Source of the DNA: Lentilactobacillus sunkii DSM 19904
GTDB lineage: Bacteria > Bacillota > Bacilli > Lactobacillales > Lactobacillaceae
Length of the DNA stretch: 57,237 nucleotides
Assembly: GCF_001435575.1 (NCBI RefSeq)
Contig: NZ_AZEA01000014.1
Span: 1-57,237, forward strand
Reading direction: 5' to 3'
Program-made: the position numbers and the translations under genes
The notes under the pieces: generated by a model
Seen by the model: only the letters and a program-made list of their open reading frames with translations
What the model was told of the DNA's origin: nothing
Database searches by the model: none
Shown: positions 36,899 through 47,432 of the stretch, in pieces
Position numbering within the stretch: position 1 is the stretch's first letter
How the letters are laid out: each line of letters starts with the position of its first letter

Positions 36899-38137
36899 TT
36901 ACTTTTCAGCGTATAATTTTGCAATTTCTAAAACAACATCGACTGCTTTTTCCATCGTTTGTTCAGAAACGTATTCAAAGCGTCCATGCATATTCTCACC
37001 ACCGGCAAAAATGTTTGGCGTTGGTAAACCCATGTATGAAATCTTTGAACCATCCGTTCCACCACGAACTGGAAAAATGTGCGGCTTAACATCGACGTTC
37101 TTCATTGCCTGCTCGGCAATTTTGACCGGTGTCGGGTCCTTCTTAATAATTTCACCCATGTTATAGTACTGATCCTTGATGGTAACTTTAACCCGGTCTT
37201 CACCGAAATCACTGTTCATTTGGTTGGCAATGCCTTTGAACAAGCGTTTTCGAGCTTCGAACCGATCACGATCATGATCCCGGATAATATACCCCATCTC
37301 GGTATGATCAACGGTTCCCTGAAAATCGTATAAGTGGAAAAAGCCTTCTCGATCCTGGGTCTTTTCAGGACGGTCAAAATCCGGCAAAGCAGCGTGGAAA
37401 TCCATTCCGACTTGAATGGCATTGACCATGATTCCTTTTGCTTCGGCAGGATGGACGTCAGTTCCTTTAATTGAAATTTTGGCATCGGCAGCATTGAAGG
37501 TTTCATAATTTAAATCACCAAGAGGACCCCCGTCAACTGTGTAGGCCACGTCAGCGCCAAAGTCTTTAACATCAAAATGATCAGCGCCTGTGCCAATCTC
37601 CTCATCAGGGCCAAAAGCAATCTTAATCTCACCATGTTTAATCTCGGGATGTGCCTGAAGATATTTAACGGCAGAAATAATTTCTGAAACCCCAGCCTTA
37701 TCATCTGCGCCCAACAATGTTGAACCGTCAGTGGTGATTAAAGTCTGCCCCTGATACTTTGTCAGGCTTGGAAATACCTTGGGATCCAAAGTGTATTCAC
37801 CCTTATCATCCAACTTAATGACAGAATGACCGTCATAATTTTCAACGATTTTAGGATTAATATTCTCTGAATTAAAATCAGCAGTATCAATGTGAGAGAT
37901 AAAGCCAACCGCCGGGACTTTTTTATCAATGTTTGCCGGTAGGGTTGCAAATACATAAGCACTTTGATCATTGGTATGAACGTTCTCCAATCCCATTTCG
38001 TTTAAGAGATCTTGAAGACTGTTCAGAAACTTGGTTTCCCTGTCTGAGGACGGAATCGTCGTTGAATTTGGATCCGAGCGGGTATTAACCTTCACAAATT
38101 TTAAAAAGTTGGGAATCAGTTCAGTGTACTTTGCCAT
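36899..38137 (-). CDS. pepT: Peptidase T (tripeptide aminopeptidase)
   Basis: A 412-aa M20 zinc peptidase that cleaves the N-terminal residue from tripeptides. Zinc-site segments are [37 protein letters not shown] and [19 protein letters not shown]. It is cytoplasmic and feeds amino acids from peptide uptake. It precedes clpB, from which it is separated by the CtsR-controlled promoter region. Confidence 0.96.
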   Translation of the reverse strand: MAKYTELIPNFLKFVKVNTRSDPNSTTIPSSDRETKFLNSLQDLLNEMGLENVHTNDQSAYVFATLPANIDKKVPAVGFISHIDTADFNSENINPKIVENYDGHSVIKLDDKGEYTLDPKVFPSLTKYQGQTLITTDGSTLLGADDKAGVSEIISAVKYLQAHPEIKHGEIKIAFGPDEEIGTGADHFDVKDFGADVAYTVDGGPLGDLNYETFNAADAKISIKGTDVHPAEAKGIMVNAIQVGMDFHAALPDFDRPEKTQDREGFFHLYDFQGTVDHTEMGYIIRDHDRDRFEARKRLFKGIANQMNSDFGEDRVKVTIKDQYYNMGEIIKKDPTPVKIAEQAMKNVDVKPHIFPVRGGTDGSKISYMGLPTPNIFAGGENMHGRFEYVSEQTMEKAVDVVLEIAKLYAEK

Positions 38138-38157
38138 AATTATTTTCTCCTTAATTT

Positions 38158-39273
38158 CTACATAAATGTGAATGGATCGGTATTAACAGTGGATTGATAA
38201 ACATCCAAGTCCCAGTTGTTTTCTTCGGCCCATTGCGTAAACATGGCTGCCAGCTTGGGAATGCAGATGCTTTCAATGTGATGGCCAGGGTCAATCACCG
38301 GCAGATTAGCTGCTAACATGTCATGGCCGGTATGGTAGTAAACATCCCCGGTAACATAGACATCCGCACCTTTCTGCTGAGCCAAATGGAAGAATTTGCC
38401 GCCATCACCACCCAAGACAGCAACGCGTGAAACGGGCTTGGTCAAATCTTTAGCGATCACCCGCAGTCCATCGACGGCAAAAACTTTCTTACAGTAGTTG
38501 GCAAATTCCTTAACGGTCATCGGACTGTCCAGATCACCAATTCTTCCCATTGTAAAATGATGCTTTTTATCTTCAAGCCGAATCAAATTATACAGTGGCT
38601 TTTCCAAGGGATGAACGTCTGCTAAAGTTCTCAATACATGATGCAGATTTTTCTCGGGAACTTCAAATTCCAATCGAGAATCTTCAATTTCGTTGGGTTC
38701 ACCGGCAGCCCCCATTGTAGGATCGGCACCGGCTTTTGGTACATAATATACCGTGCCGTCAATTTCATAGGTATAACCACTGTACTGGTCGGCGCTTGCT
38801 TGGGCGCCAGCATCAACCAAAGACATTCTAACAGCTGTTGCATAAACTTTTGGCACCTGAACGGTTAAACGGAAAACCGACTCATCATAAGTCGGCACTA
38901 GCCCTGATAAATGACTTAACCCAAGGGCGTCGGCAAGCCAATCATTCATCCCATTATCAGCTGAGTCCAAATTAGTATGAGCTGCGTAGACCGTGATGTG
39001 GTTGGCAATAATCTTAGCGTACATCGCGTTCTGTGGGTCATCTAAATCCAGATTCCTAGCAGGATGAAACATCACAGGATGGTGGGCAAAAATAAAATCA
39101 ACATTGTTTTCAACGGCTTGATCGACAACCTCTGGACGAACATCCAAAGTTGTCATCACTTTGTGCACATTGCTCTGTAATGATCCGATCTGTAAACCAA
39201 CGGGATCTTTTTCCATTGCTAGCTTCTTTGGTGCGAACTGTTCAAAACGATCAACCAAATCTTTAACTTTCAA
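38158..39273 (-). CDS. Nif3-like dinuclear metal-centre protein
   Basis: A 371-aa NIF3/YqfO protein, a hexameric ring protein with a two-metal site in each subunit. Metal-ligand motifs are [10 protein letters not shown] (HH at 64-65), [14 protein letters not shown], and the C-terminal [12 protein letters not shown]. The middle domain is the PII/CutA-like insert found in Firmicute members. Function is debated (possibly a GTP cyclohydrolase-like or metallochaperone activity). It overlaps trmK by 11 bases, a conserved trmK-yqfO pair downstream of rpoD. Confidence 0.92.
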   Translation of the reverse strand: MKVKDLVDRFEQFAPKKLAMEKDPVGLQIGSLQSNVHKVMTTLDVRPEVVDQAVENNVDFIFAHHPVMFHPARNLDLDDPQNAMYAKIIANHITVYAAHTNLDSADNGMNDWLADALGLSHLSGLVPTYDESVFRLTVQVPKVYATAVRMSLVDAGAQASADQYSGYTYEIDGTVYYVPKAGADPTMGAAGEPNEIEDSRLEFEVPEKNLHHVLRTLADVHPLEKPLYNLIRLEDKKHHFTMGRIGDLDSPMTVKEFANYCKKVFAVDGLRVIAKDLTKPVSRVAVLGGDGGKFFHLAQQKGADVYVTGDVYYHTGHDMLAANLPVIDPGHHIESICIPKLAAMFTQWAEENNWDLDVYQSTVNTDPFTFM

Positions 39274-39967
39274 CCTGTATCACCTCATTAATCGTATCTA
39301 TTTCTTTTTGAATTGCAGCGATCTTGGCAGTATCTTGATGAACCGCCTGGCGCATACTTTGAATGACTTTTTGTAAAAGACGGATTTCTTCCTGCCACTT
39401 GGCAACGAAAACTGGTGACTTCTCTTGTAACAGAAACGGTCCGAATTTTAGTTCCAATTCTGTATACTTGATCGGCTGTTCTGCCTTTTTTGCAGTGACA
39501 ATCTCATAAATATGGCCATCTTCTTCAAGAATCTGTTCGGCAAATATTTTGTAGCGGTTTGCCATCAACCATTTTCTCACAGTTGGCTCGCCCACATTGG
39601 GTTGGAGAATCAGCTTCTCTTTACCAGACAATTTAGCTTTACCATCTTCGAGAATGTGAGTGATTAGATTTCCTCCCATTCCAGCAATGGTAATGGCATT
39701 GACGTCATCACCGGGTTCAATGGCAGCTAATCCGTCCGCCAATCTTGGATGAAGGACTTCCAAAAGATTATCTTTTTTAATTTCAGAAATGGCATTTGAA
39801 AGTGGGCCTTTGGCAACCTCTCCCACCACGCCATATTCAATGATGTGATTCTTGGCCAAATGAATCGGTAGATAAGCGTGATCGGAACCGATGTCGGCCA
39901 GCCGGCTTCCCGGTTCAACATGGTCACTGACTGTCTGCAGTCGTTTTGATAAATGATTGCTATTCAT
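39263..39967 (-). CDS. trmK: tRNA (adenine(22)-N1)-methyltransferase TrmK
   Basis: A 234-aa SAM-dependent methyltransferase that modifies A22 of tRNA. The SAM-binding motif RLADIGSDHAYLPIHL is at about 22-37, with ITIAGMGGNLI and QPNVGEPTVRKWL later, and a C-terminal coiled coil. Start has TTAGGAGC. Gene order dnaG-rpoD-trmK-nif3 matches B. subtilis. Confidence 0.94.
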   Translation of the reverse strand: MNSNHLSKRLQTVSDHVEPGSRLADIGSDHAYLPIHLAKNHIIEYGVVGEVAKGPLSNAISEIKKDNLLEVLHPRLADGLAAIEPGDDVNAITIAGMGGNLITHILEDGKAKLSGKEKLILQPNVGEPTVRKWLMANRYKIFAEQILEEDGHIYEIVTAKKAEQPIKYTELELKFGPFLLQEKSPVFVAKWQEEIRLLQKVIQSMRQAVHQDTAKIAAIQKEIDTINEVIQVES

Positions 39968-39996
39968 AATAAGCTCCTAAGTTTGTATATAAATTC

Positions 39997-40002
39997 ATTA
40001 TA
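39997..40002 (-). promoter_or_regulatory. -10 box of trmK
   Basis: A TATAAT on the minus strand about 30 bases upstream of the trmK start; the -35 is poor. Confidence 0.4.
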
Positions 40003-40030
40003 AATTATTAGAATGAAAAATAACAGATTT

Positions 40031-40060
40031 CACGGTGAGTTTCACTCATGAATCACCGTG
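40031..40060. repeat. Inverted repeat between rpoD terminator and trmK
   Basis: CACGGTGA (40031-40038) pairs perfectly with TCACCGTG (40053-40060), and GAGT/ACTC pairs inside. No T-run follows directly. It may be a second terminator-like stem or an operator for the trmK promoter. Confidence 0.55.
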
Positions 40061-40069
40061 AGCAACAAA

Positions 40070-40104
40070 AAAGAGGTTCGAACAACGAATGTTCCAACCT
40101 CTTT
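40070..40104 (-). terminator. Terminator of rpoD
   Basis: The minus strand reads AAAGAGGTTGGAACA, TTCGT, TGTTCGAACCTCTTT then TTT, a 15-pair stem with one mismatch, 25 bases after the rpoD stop. Confidence 0.93.
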
Positions 40105-40129
40105 AAACGAAAAGTTAAAATTATATTGA

Positions 40130-41365
40130 TTAATCCAAGAAATCTTTAAGCTGCTTGCTTCGTGAAGGATGACGCAGCTTTCTTAAAGCTTTGGCTTCAA
40201 TCTGTCGAATTCGTTCGCGGGTGACACCAAAGACTTTTCCAACTTCTTCAAGAGTTCGGGTACGGCCATCATCAAGACCAAAACGTAAACGCAAAACGTT
40301 TTCCTCACGATCAGTCAATGTGTCCAATACGCTCTCAAGTTGCTCTTTCAGCAATTCGTACGCTGCATGATCAGCTGGTGAAGTAGCGTCTTGATCTTCA
40401 ATGAAATCACCAAGGTGAGAATCGTCCTCTTCACCGATTGGGGTTTCAAGTGAAACCGGTTCTTGAGCAATCTTAAGGATTTCACGAACTTTTTCAGTGG
40501 GCATATCCATTTCAGCACCAATTTCTTCAGGCAGTGGCTCACGGCCAAGGTCTTGAAGTAATTGACGTTGAATTCGGATCAACTTGTTGATTGTTTCAAC
40601 CATGTGGACTGGAATTCGAATTGTTCGAGCCTGGTCAGCAATGGCACGAGTAATCGCCTGTCGAATCCACCAAGTTGCATAAGTGGAAAATTTGAAACCT
40701 TTGCGGTAATCAAATTTCTCAACGGCCTTCATCAAGCCCATATTACCTTCTTGAATCAAATCAAGAAATTGCATCCCACGGCCGACATAACGCTTGGCAA
40801 TTGAAACAACCAGTCGTAAGTTGGCTTCAGCAAGTTCCTGCTTAGCTTCCTCATCACCGGCTTCAATTCGTTTAGCCAATGAAATTTCCTGGTCGGCACT
40901 CAACAGAGATACACGACCGATTTCCTTCAAGTACATCCGAACCGGGTCATTGATTTTAACCCCAGTTGGGGCTGAAACGTCTGAAAGTTCCTTCTTAGTC
41001 ACTTTCTTGGCAGCACCAATTGCCCGTGGATCCGGATCACCTTTTTCATCGACAACACTGATTCCAGAATCCTCAATGCTTTCCAACAAGTTCTCCATGT
41101 CCTTTTCACTCAAGGAATATGGTTTTTGAATTTTCTTTTCCAATTCATCATAAGTGATGTGACCAATTGGCTTATTCGTTTTTACAATTGCATCAAATTC
41201 TTTTTTGTAAGGCTTGTCGGCCTTCTTGGAAGCCTTGGTCGTTTTTGCCTTGGTTGATTTGGCTTTGGTTGACTTAGCCTTAGCGGCAGTTGTCTTTTTG
41301 GCTGCGGTCTTCTTTGCTGTAGTCGTCTTTGCTTCTGTTACCTTATCTGTTTTTTTGTTAGCCAT
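40130..41365 (-). CDS. rpoD: Primary sigma factor RpoD (SigA)
   Basis: A 411-aa housekeeping sigma factor. Region 1.1-like residues follow a basic tail; region 2 is [35 protein letters not shown], region 3 follows, and region 4 ends in [18 protein letters not shown]. Residues 1-50 are an unusual lysine/alanine/threonine-rich extension containing 5-residue repeats ([15 protein letters not shown]). The ATG at 41365 has AGGAGG seven bases upstream. It lies 17 bases after dnaG, with which it forms the conserved dnaG-rpoD operon. Confidence 0.97.
   Translation of the reverse strand: MANKKTDKVTEAKTTTAKKTAAKKTTAAKAKSTKAKSTKAKTTKASKKADKPYKKEFDAIVKTNKPIGHITYDELEKKIQKPYSLSEKDMENLLESIEDSGISVVDEKGDPDPRAIGAAKKVTKKELSDVSAPTGVKINDPVRMYLKEIGRVSLLSADQEISLAKRIEAGDEEAKQELAEANLRLVVSIAKRYVGRGMQFLDLIQEGNMGLMKAVEKFDYRKGFKFSTYATWWIRQAITRAIADQARTIRIPVHMVETINKLIRIQRQLLQDLGREPLPEEIGAEMDMPTEKVREILKIAQEPVSLETPIGEEDDSHLGDFIEDQDATSPADHAAYELLKEQLESVLDTLTDREENVLRLRFGLDDGRTRTLEEVGKVFGVTRERIRQIEAKALRKLRHPSRSKQLKDFLD
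41222..41281 (-). repeat. Tandem 15-base repeats in the 5' end of rpoD
   Basis: About four imperfect 15-base units encode [15 protein letters not shown] and ASKK at residues 30-48 of RpoD. Such repeats can change length by slippage without a frameshift. Confidence 0.6.
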
Positions 41366-41382
41366 CAAAAAGCCTCCTGGAG

Positions 41383-43212
41383 TTATACTTGTTGTTTCAT
41401 TCTCTTCTGTTGTTCAAGCTTAACAATCTCAATTGTCAATGTTCGCTGTTTGTCAACATCACCAATCTTGACAGCCTGCTTAAGCTCTGCTCGTTTCTTC
41501 TTTAATTTTTCTTCGACAGGTGCTCGGTGCATCAAAATGTTTAAATAACTGTTAATTTCATCATCTGTCGGATTGTCCGGCAGTTCAAGCATATCAATGT
41601 TGATTAATAAACTTTGCAGGGAGTCCTCGGAAATCAAATTACTAAATGTCGCGACGTTATACTCATCAAACTTGGTAAAATAACCTTCAGCTAGAAGGTA
41701 CAACATTTGATACTGCTCATCAACAAATGAGAATCCTGAAACATTACTTACCTTTAACCATACATCATGGTAATGCAGCATTCGATTCATCAACTGCATC
41801 TCGGCTTTCTCAATCAACGAGAAATGCTTAGGCTGCTTCACGACCTGAACCTGTTTATGATAAACGTGCTGCTGTTCAGGTACCCGGGTGGACTGGGTGA
41901 TCAGTGGCGCCAATTGCTGTTGAAGCAATTGCTTGTCCACTTCAAATTCATCAGCCAACCGATTAAGGTAAAGATCCCGGGAAATGCCGGAATCAACGTG
42001 ACTAATCAGCTTTAAAGCTTCAGCAATGTAATGACTCTGATCCACTTCGGAATCAAGATTGTACTGTTTCTTGAGGAATCCTAATTCAAACTCAATTGGT
42101 GCCTGGGCATGGACAATCAACTGCTTAAAATCATCAGCACTTTTTTTACGGATAAATTCATCTGGATCCATCCCATCCGGCACCGAAATAATCTTCATCT
42201 CAATACTGCTTTTCTGCTCGTTAAACGCATCAATTGCGCGTTTAATCGCTTTTTGCCCTGGTGTATCACCATCATAGGAAATGACGACTTCATGTGTTAT
42301 TCGCTTGATATCATAAATCTGCTGTTCAGTCAGACTTGTTCCCATGGAAGCAATTCCCGACTTAATTCCTGCTTGATATGCAGTGATAACATCCATGAAC
42401 CCCTCAAATAAGATTGCGGGTTCTTTGCTGCGAATATTTGGCCGGGCAAGATCAAGATTGAACAGTACTTTGCGTTTGTTAAAAATCTCAGTTTCTGGAC
42501 TGTTAAGATATTTCGGCATGTCTGAATCAGTCGTCAACAACCGCCCGGAAAAGGCAATAGTTTGTCCTGATCCATTACGAATTGGATACATCACCCGATC
42601 CACAAATCGGTCCCGCAAATTACCATCCTGATCTTCTGAAAACAAACCAGACTTGCGAAGTAATTGAAAGTCAACCTTCCGTTCGTCAAAAAACGGCTTT
42701 AGCAAACGTTGCCCAGGAGCATAACCCAACTGATAAATCGCAATTGTGTCATCACTAACCCCCCGCTTATGGAGATAATCCAAAGCCGGCTGCCCCATTT
42801 TGGTATTAGTCAAAATGTGGTTGTACAACTTGACGCTTTGCTCATGAAGGTCGATGAGCTGCTTTTGCTGAGAGTTTTCTGCAGTTTCTTGGGAATTGGC
42901 ATTTCCTTGAAAATACTTATCATCAACGGAAATGTTTTCCATCTCAGCAACTTTTTTAACGGCTTCAGGAAACGAAATATTTTGAAGCTCCATCAAGAAT
43001 TTAAAGACATTCCCGCCTCTTCCACAACTGAAACAGTGGAATATTTGTTTATCCTCTGATACTGAAAAAGATGGGGTCCGCTCCTCATGAAACGGACAAA
43101 GGCCAAATAAATTCTTTCCGGATTGTTTTAATTGAACAAACTGGGAAACAACGTCAACAATGTTAACCTGTGACCTGATTTCTTCAATCACATCTTCTGG
43201 GATCTTCACCAT
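41383..43212 (-). CDS. dnaG: DNA primase
   Basis: A 609-aa primase that makes RNA primers for replication. The zinc-binding domain has CPFH (C39, H42) and CFSC (C60, C63). TOPRIM motifs are [14 protein letters not shown] and [13 protein letters not shown]. The C-terminal third is the helicase-binding domain and is the least conserved. The ATG at 43212 is chosen for its GGGAGG site. First gene of the dnaG-rpoD pair, after the glyS terminator. Confidence 0.96.
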   Translation of the reverse strand: MVKIPEDVIEEIRSQVNIVDVVSQFVQLKQSGKNLFGLCPFHEERTPSFSVSEDKQIFHCFSCGRGGNVFKFLMELQNISFPEAVKKVAEMENISVDDKYFQGNANSQETAENSQQKQLIDLHEQSVKLYNHILTNTKMGQPALDYLHKRGVSDDTIAIYQLGYAPGQRLLKPFFDERKVDFQLLRKSGLFSEDQDGNLRDRFVDRVMYPIRNGSGQTIAFSGRLLTTDSDMPKYLNSPETEIFNKRKVLFNLDLARPNIRSKEPAILFEGFMDVITAYQAGIKSGIASMGTSLTEQQIYDIKRITHEVVISYDGDTPGQKAIKRAIDAFNEQKSSIEMKIISVPDGMDPDEFIRKKSADDFKQLIVHAQAPIEFELGFLKKQYNLDSEVDQSHYIAEALKLISHVDSGISRDLYLNRLADEFEVDKQLLQQQLAPLITQSTRVPEQQHVYHKQVQVVKQPKHFSLIEKAEMQLMNRMLHYHDVWLKVSNVSGFSFVDEQYQMLYLLAEGYFTKFDEYNVATFSNLISEDSLQSLLINIDMLELPDNPTDDEINSYLNILMHRAPVEEKLKKKRAELKQAVKIGDVDKQRTLTIEIVKLEQQKRMKQQV

Positions 43213-43255
43213 TACTTCGCCTCCCATCTTTTAAACTGTGTTAATACCTGTAAAA

Positions 43256-43276
43256 AGCCGCACCAAAAGTGCGACT
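43256..43276 (-). terminator. Terminator of glyS
   Basis: The minus strand reads AGTCGCAC, TTTT, GGTGCGGCT then TTTT. It lies between the glyS stop and the dnaG start. Confidence 0.85.
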
Positions 43277-43348
43277 TGTTTTACTGGCGATACGTATTTA
43301 AATAATAGCATAAAAGTCGAGTTTGCACAAACATTGACACTTGAACAA

Positions 43349-45430
43349 TTACCCTTTGACAACCAGCTTATCCAGATCACCAAGATACATAATCATGTTG
43401 GCAATGATCGTCAATTGACGCAAATGATTATTCTTCAATTGATCGTCTTTAGCCATCACCATTGTTGCATCGAAGTAGTCATTGATGGCGTCCTTTAATT
43501 GTGACAATCGATCAAAATCAGTCTCGGCACTTTGACTGGTGTAATCTTTTGAAGCAGATGATACGGCATCATACAAGGCTTTTTCAGAATCATTTTCAAA
43601 CAGCGATGCGTCGACACGCAGATCATCATCCTTGAATGAACCCTTCTTTGAAATACGTTGCACACGGGTCAAGGATTCGATGATGTCCTTAAAATCGGTA
43701 TCGTCCTTATGATCCTGTAATGTCTTGGCACTGGCGATGTTGAACAAAATATTGGTGTGTGATCCTGAAGTGACTGCGTCGGCAATATCATATCGAACCC
43801 CAAGATCGTCCAAATATTGTTTGATCCGGTCTTTTGTGAAGGCACTGACCGCTGAGACCTGACTCTTCATATCAAGCTTTGGCGCAACCTTTGCCTGGTC
43901 TTCCAAGTCAATCAGCTTATCGAGGGTGTCGTCCAGATCAAAATTGAGTTGTCTTTCGGCAACAATTCGAACAATCCCGGTAGCTTGACGACGCAATGCG
44001 TATGGATCGTTGGAACCACTTGGAATCATACCGGCGGCAAAGAATGTCAGGATACTGTCAAGCTTGTCGGCAATCGCTAAAATTGAGCCAACGTCAGTCT
44101 TTGGCAGCTCACCATTAGCAGAAATCGGCATATAATGTTCAGATATTGCTGTGGCAACTGCCTGGTCTTCGCCTTTAAGCAAGGCATATTTGTTCCCCAT
44201 CACGCCTTGGAGCTCAGCAAATTCACCGACCATCCCAGTTACCAAATCAAATTTGTAAATTGAAGCAGCTCGATCCAGATCTTTAAGCTGTTGTTCGGAT
44301 AATCCGGCAAGCTTGCCAAGATAACCGGCCATCACCTGAACCCGCTGCATCTTTTCATACATCGTTGAGATCTTATCGTGGAAGCTAACTTTCTTTAAGC
44401 GTTCTACATAATCGGCAATCGATTTCTTCTGATCTTCTTGATAGAAGAACATTGCGTCATCAAGGCGGGCAGTCAAAACTTTTTCGTTCCCAGCTACAAC
44501 GTTTTGGATGTCGTAATCATTCCCGTTACGAACGGAGATGAAGTGAGGCAGCAATTTTCCTTCTTGATCCGTAACATAGAAAAATCGTTGATGGTCTTTC
44601 ATGGAAGTGATCAATACTTCGTCTGGGATAGTCAGATACTTTTCATCAAAGTTGCCATAAAATGCGGTTGGCCATTCAACCAGATTATTGACCTCTTCAA
44701 GCAGGCCCGGGTCTAAATTAATCTTCCAATTATTGTCGGCGGCAATCTTGTTAATCTGCTTTGAGATTAATTCTTTTCGCTTGGCGGCATCAGCAATGAC
44801 AAATTGTTCGGTTAATTTTTCTTCATATTCGTCAGCGTTGGTTAATTCAATGTCTTTACCCAGGAATCGGTGTCCAGAAGTAATTCTGTCAGTTTCAACA
44901 TCCAGGATCTTGAATGGAATGACTTGATCATTCAGTAAGGCCACCAACCACTTGATTGGCCGAACGTATTCAAATGAGTAGGTTCCCCATTTCATCATGG
45001 TTGGGAAAGTCATTGCCGTAATAACGTCCTTCATGCCAGTCAAGATTTCTTTGAGTGGCTTTCCAGCAATGTGCTTTTCAACAAAAACATATTCGGTCCC
45101 CTTAACATCTTTGAATGTGATGTCGTCCGGAGTGGCTCCCTGGCCACGAGAGAATCCAATTGCAGCTTTGGTCCAGTTGCCGTCTGAATCTTTGGCAATT
45201 TTCTTGGCAGGCCCCTTTACAGACTTGTCAATATCAGGCTGTTTATCGGCTAAGCCGGTGATGTATAAAGCTAAACGACGTGGAGTACTGAAGGTTTTAA
45301 TATTGGCAAATGAAATTCGCTGATCTTTCAAGAAATCGCTTGCCCGCTTTTTAAGTTGGTTGATACTTGGCGTTACAACGTGAGCAGGAATTTCTTCCAA
45401 ACCGATCTCTAATAGAAAATTGTTAGCCAT
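43349..45430 (-). CDS. glyS: Glycyl-tRNA synthetase beta subunit
   Basis: A 693-aa beta chain of the bacterial alpha2beta2 glycyl-tRNA synthetase, with the N-terminal FLLEIGLEEIPAHV, the HD-like middle (PYALRRQATGIVRI) and a C-terminal anticodon-binding helical domain. Its ATG overlaps the glyQ stop by one base, so the two chains are translated in a coupled way. Regulated with glyQ by the upstream T-box. Confidence 0.97.
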   Translation of the reverse strand: MANNFLLEIGLEEIPAHVVTPSINQLKKRASDFLKDQRISFANIKTFSTPRRLALYITGLADKQPDIDKSVKGPAKKIAKDSDGNWTKAAIGFSRGQGATPDDITFKDVKGTEYVFVEKHIAGKPLKEILTGMKDVITAMTFPTMMKWGTYSFEYVRPIKWLVALLNDQVIPFKILDVETDRITSGHRFLGKDIELTNADEYEEKLTEQFVIADAAKRKELISKQINKIAADNNWKINLDPGLLEEVNNLVEWPTAFYGNFDEKYLTIPDEVLITSMKDHQRFFYVTDQEGKLLPHFISVRNGNDYDIQNVVAGNEKVLTARLDDAMFFYQEDQKKSIADYVERLKKVSFHDKISTMYEKMQRVQVMAGYLGKLAGLSEQQLKDLDRAASIYKFDLVTGMVGEFAELQGVMGNKYALLKGEDQAVATAISEHYMPISANGELPKTDVGSILAIADKLDSILTFFAAGMIPSGSNDPYALRRQATGIVRIVAERQLNFDLDDTLDKLIDLEDQAKVAPKLDMKSQVSAVSAFTKDRIKQYLDDLGVRYDIADAVTSGSHTNILFNIASAKTLQDHKDDTDFKDIIESLTRVQRISKKGSFKDDDLRVDASLFENDSEKALYDAVSSASKDYTSQSAETDFDRLSQLKDAINDYFDATMVMAKDDQLKNNHLRQLTIIANMIMYLGDLDKLVVKG

Positions 45431-46359
45431 TATTTCTTCTCCTCCTTGTCGTCCTTTAATAATTCTTGGCGTTTCTTTTCGTCTTTGATTAATGGGAATC
45501 CTAATCGCTTCCGGGCTTCCACAAATTCTTTGGCAACCGAACGGGCTAAATTCCGGATTCTGGACAGGTAACCGGCACGTTCAGTAACTGAAACCGCCCC
45601 TCTTGCATCCAACAAGTTGAAAGTGTGACTGCATTTAAGGATGTAATCATAGGCTGGATGAACCAAATCTTGAGCTAAAAGACGTTTAGCTTCACGTTCA
45701 TAATCGTTAAACAAGTTCAAAAGCATTTCCTGATCAGAAACTTCAAAACTATATTTTGAATGTTCATATTCAGGTTCTTTAAAGATGTCGCCGTACTTCA
45801 CATCGTCTGACCAATTAAGATCAAAGACAGAGTTGACATCTTGAACATATGAAGACAAGCGTTCCAACCCATAGGTAATTTCAGATGCAACGGGATCCAT
45901 TTCAAGACCACCGACGATTTGGAAGTAAGTGAACTGGGTAATTTCCATTCCGTCCAGCCATACTTCCCAACCAACACCGGCACAACCCATTGATGGGTTT
46001 TCCCAGTTATCTTCAACAAATCGGATATCGTGTTCCAAAGGATTAATTCCAAGTTCTTTTAAACTGTTTAAATATAAATCTTGAATATTTTCAGGTGAAG
46101 GTTTCATGATCACTTGGAACTGGTGATGTTGGTACAACCGGTTGGGATTTTCACCATATCGGCCATCAGCCGGACGTCGCGAAGGCTCAACGTATGCAGC
46201 ATTCCAAGGTTCAGGTCCGATCGCTCTTAAGAAAGTATAGGGGCTCATTGTGCCGGCACCCTTCTCAGTATCATAAGCCTGCATTAACATACATCCCTGA
46301 GCTGCCCAGTATTTCTGCAGCCGCAGGATAATTTCTTGAAGTGATAACTTTTCAGTCAT
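45430..46359 (-). CDS. glyQ: Glycyl-tRNA synthetase alpha subunit
   Basis: A 309-aa alpha chain that carries the aminoacylation site. Typical blocks are [27 protein letters not shown] (shown shortened here), [23 protein letters not shown] and [10 protein letters not shown]. The start follows an AGGAGG site. It heads the glyQS operon, preceded by a glycine T-box and a near-consensus promoter. Confidence 0.97.
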   Translation of the reverse strand: MTEKLSLQEIILRLQKYWAAQGCMLMQAYDTEKGAGTMSPYTFLRAIGPEPWNAAYVEPSRRPADGRYGENPNRLYQHHQFQVIMKPSPENIQDLYLNSLKELGINPLEHDIRFVEDNWENPSMGCAGVGWEVWLDGMEITQFTYFQIVGGLEMDPVASEITYGLERLSSYVQDVNSVFDLNWSDDVKYGDIFKEPEYEHSKYSFEVSDQEMLLNLFNDYEREAKRLLAQDLVHPAYDYILKCSHTFNLLDARGAVSVTERAGYLSRIRNLARSVAKEFVEARKRLGFPLIKDEKKRQELLKDDKEEKK

Positions 46360-46396
46360 AAAAATTTCCTCCTAAATAGTAAAAAGCATGAAAAAA

Positions 46397-46610
46397 GTCC
46401 CTATGTTCAACGACTTATAGACTAAGCCACTCAACATAGGGACGATGAAATCGCGGTTCCACCCTACTTCTGGTATTACTACCAGCACTTAATTGTTCAA
46501 CTCGAAAAGTGCCATTTGTTTAATCGATTTTGACCGGCTCACACTATCCCGACCTCGTTTAAAAAATCCGTTAAACAATCTCTTTTATCATCGTTGAATT
46601 ATTTATTTCA
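46397..46610 (-). promoter_or_regulatory. Glycine T-box leader of glyQS
   Basis: The minus strand holds the T-box sequence AGGGTGGAACCGCG (46452-46465) and a long terminator stem GTCCCTATGTTGA.../...CATAGGGAC (46397-46443) followed by TTTTTT. The specifier codon GGC (glycine) is at 46511-46513 in stem I, in the sequence AATGGCACTTTT, which matches the place of GGC in the B. subtilis glyQS leader. Uncharged tRNA-Gly should allow read-through. Confidence 0.95.
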
Positions 46611-46616
46611 AAAATA

Positions 46617-46646
46617 ATCATAGTTGACATTAAAATAATTGTCAAC
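46617..46646 (-). promoter_or_regulatory. Promoter of glyQS with overlapping palindrome
   Basis: The minus strand reads TTGACA (46640-46645), a 17-base spacer, then TATGAT (46617-46622). The perfect seven-base inverted repeat GTTGACA/TGTCAAC (46623-46646) covers the -35 box and reaches the -10. Confidence 0.85.
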
Positions 46647-46658
46647 GCTGTTATGCAA

Positions 46659-47420
46659 TTACAGCTTGAATTTCCCCAACTGATCGATGAAGTGCTTGCT
46701 CTTGGGCACAACCCCGACGCTCCGTGAATAAATTTGATCGAGGACTTCACGAAGTGCCTTCTTGGTCTGATCGCCGACCTTGATGTGGGTCAGCTTCGAT
46801 AAATCCACCACGGAAAACAAACGCAGATAATAAATTGTCCGCGCATCCAAATGCATCCGATAAGGATCTTTATCCCAGTGGTTCCGACAAAGCAAACCGC
46901 CATAGGCTTCCGAATAGTCAAAGGGCAGATCCGTCCGGTGACAGATCACACAATCTACCCAATCCGGCGCCACACCATATGCGTTGAGCAGCTGCACTTC
47001 AAAAATATTGGTGATGATCTGCTCATCAAACCCTTCATCAATCAAATGCAGTCCTGTCAACAGCTTATCGTACCAAGTCGGAATTGGTTCGCCATCAGGA
47101 TACGCCATGTCAATCAACGACATAATGTATGTGGCATAAGCGTTCTTGGTGATATCTTCACTGATGTTTTGAAAGTGATCAAGATGCTTATCAGTCATAA
47201 TATAAGACAAACCATCATCTTTGATGTCACCACTATACAAACCATAGGTAAATGGCAAAACAGCAGCTCGCATCTTGAATTTTGGTCGTTTTGCGCCTCT
47301 GACCAGGAACATTTTTTTGCCAAATTCCTTTGTCAGAAACTTTATCAGCAGGTCATGTTCCCGATAGGCTTTTGTATACAGCAAAATGCCGTTAAAATCA
47401 GTTCGCTGACCTTTTGACAA
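46659..47420 (-). CDS. recO: DNA repair protein RecO
   Basis: A 253-aa RecO protein, which with RecF and RecR loads RecA at gaps. The N-terminal OB-fold (GILLYTKAYREHDLLIKFLT) is followed by a helical domain with the metal-site pattern CVIC...LLCRNH, having His in place of the fourth Cys. The start is TTG at 47420, with GAGGTGA six bases upstream. It lies 12 bases after era; the era-recO order is conserved in Firmicutes. Confidence 0.95.
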   Translation of the reverse strand: MSKGQRTDFNGILLYTKAYREHDLLIKFLTKEFGKKMFLVRGAKRPKFKMRAAVLPFTYGLYSGDIKDDGLSYIMTDKHLDHFQNISEDITKNAYATYIMSLIDMAYPDGEPIPTWYDKLLTGLHLIDEGFDEQIITNIFEVQLLNAYGVAPDWVDCVICHRTDLPFDYSEAYGGLLCRNHWDKDPYRMHLDARTIYYLRLFSVVDLSKLTHIKVGDQTKKALREVLDQIYSRSVGVVPKSKHFIDQLGKFKL

Positions 47421-47432
47421 AGTCGTTCACCT

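Noticed and set aside
41222-41281. Tandem repeats in rpoD as a CRISPR-like array
   Set aside because: The repeats are short, contiguous, without spacers, and in frame within RpoD.
46851-47417. A 188-codon open frame antisense to recO
   Set aside because: It lies entirely within recO on the other strand, has no ribosome site and no recognisable domain.
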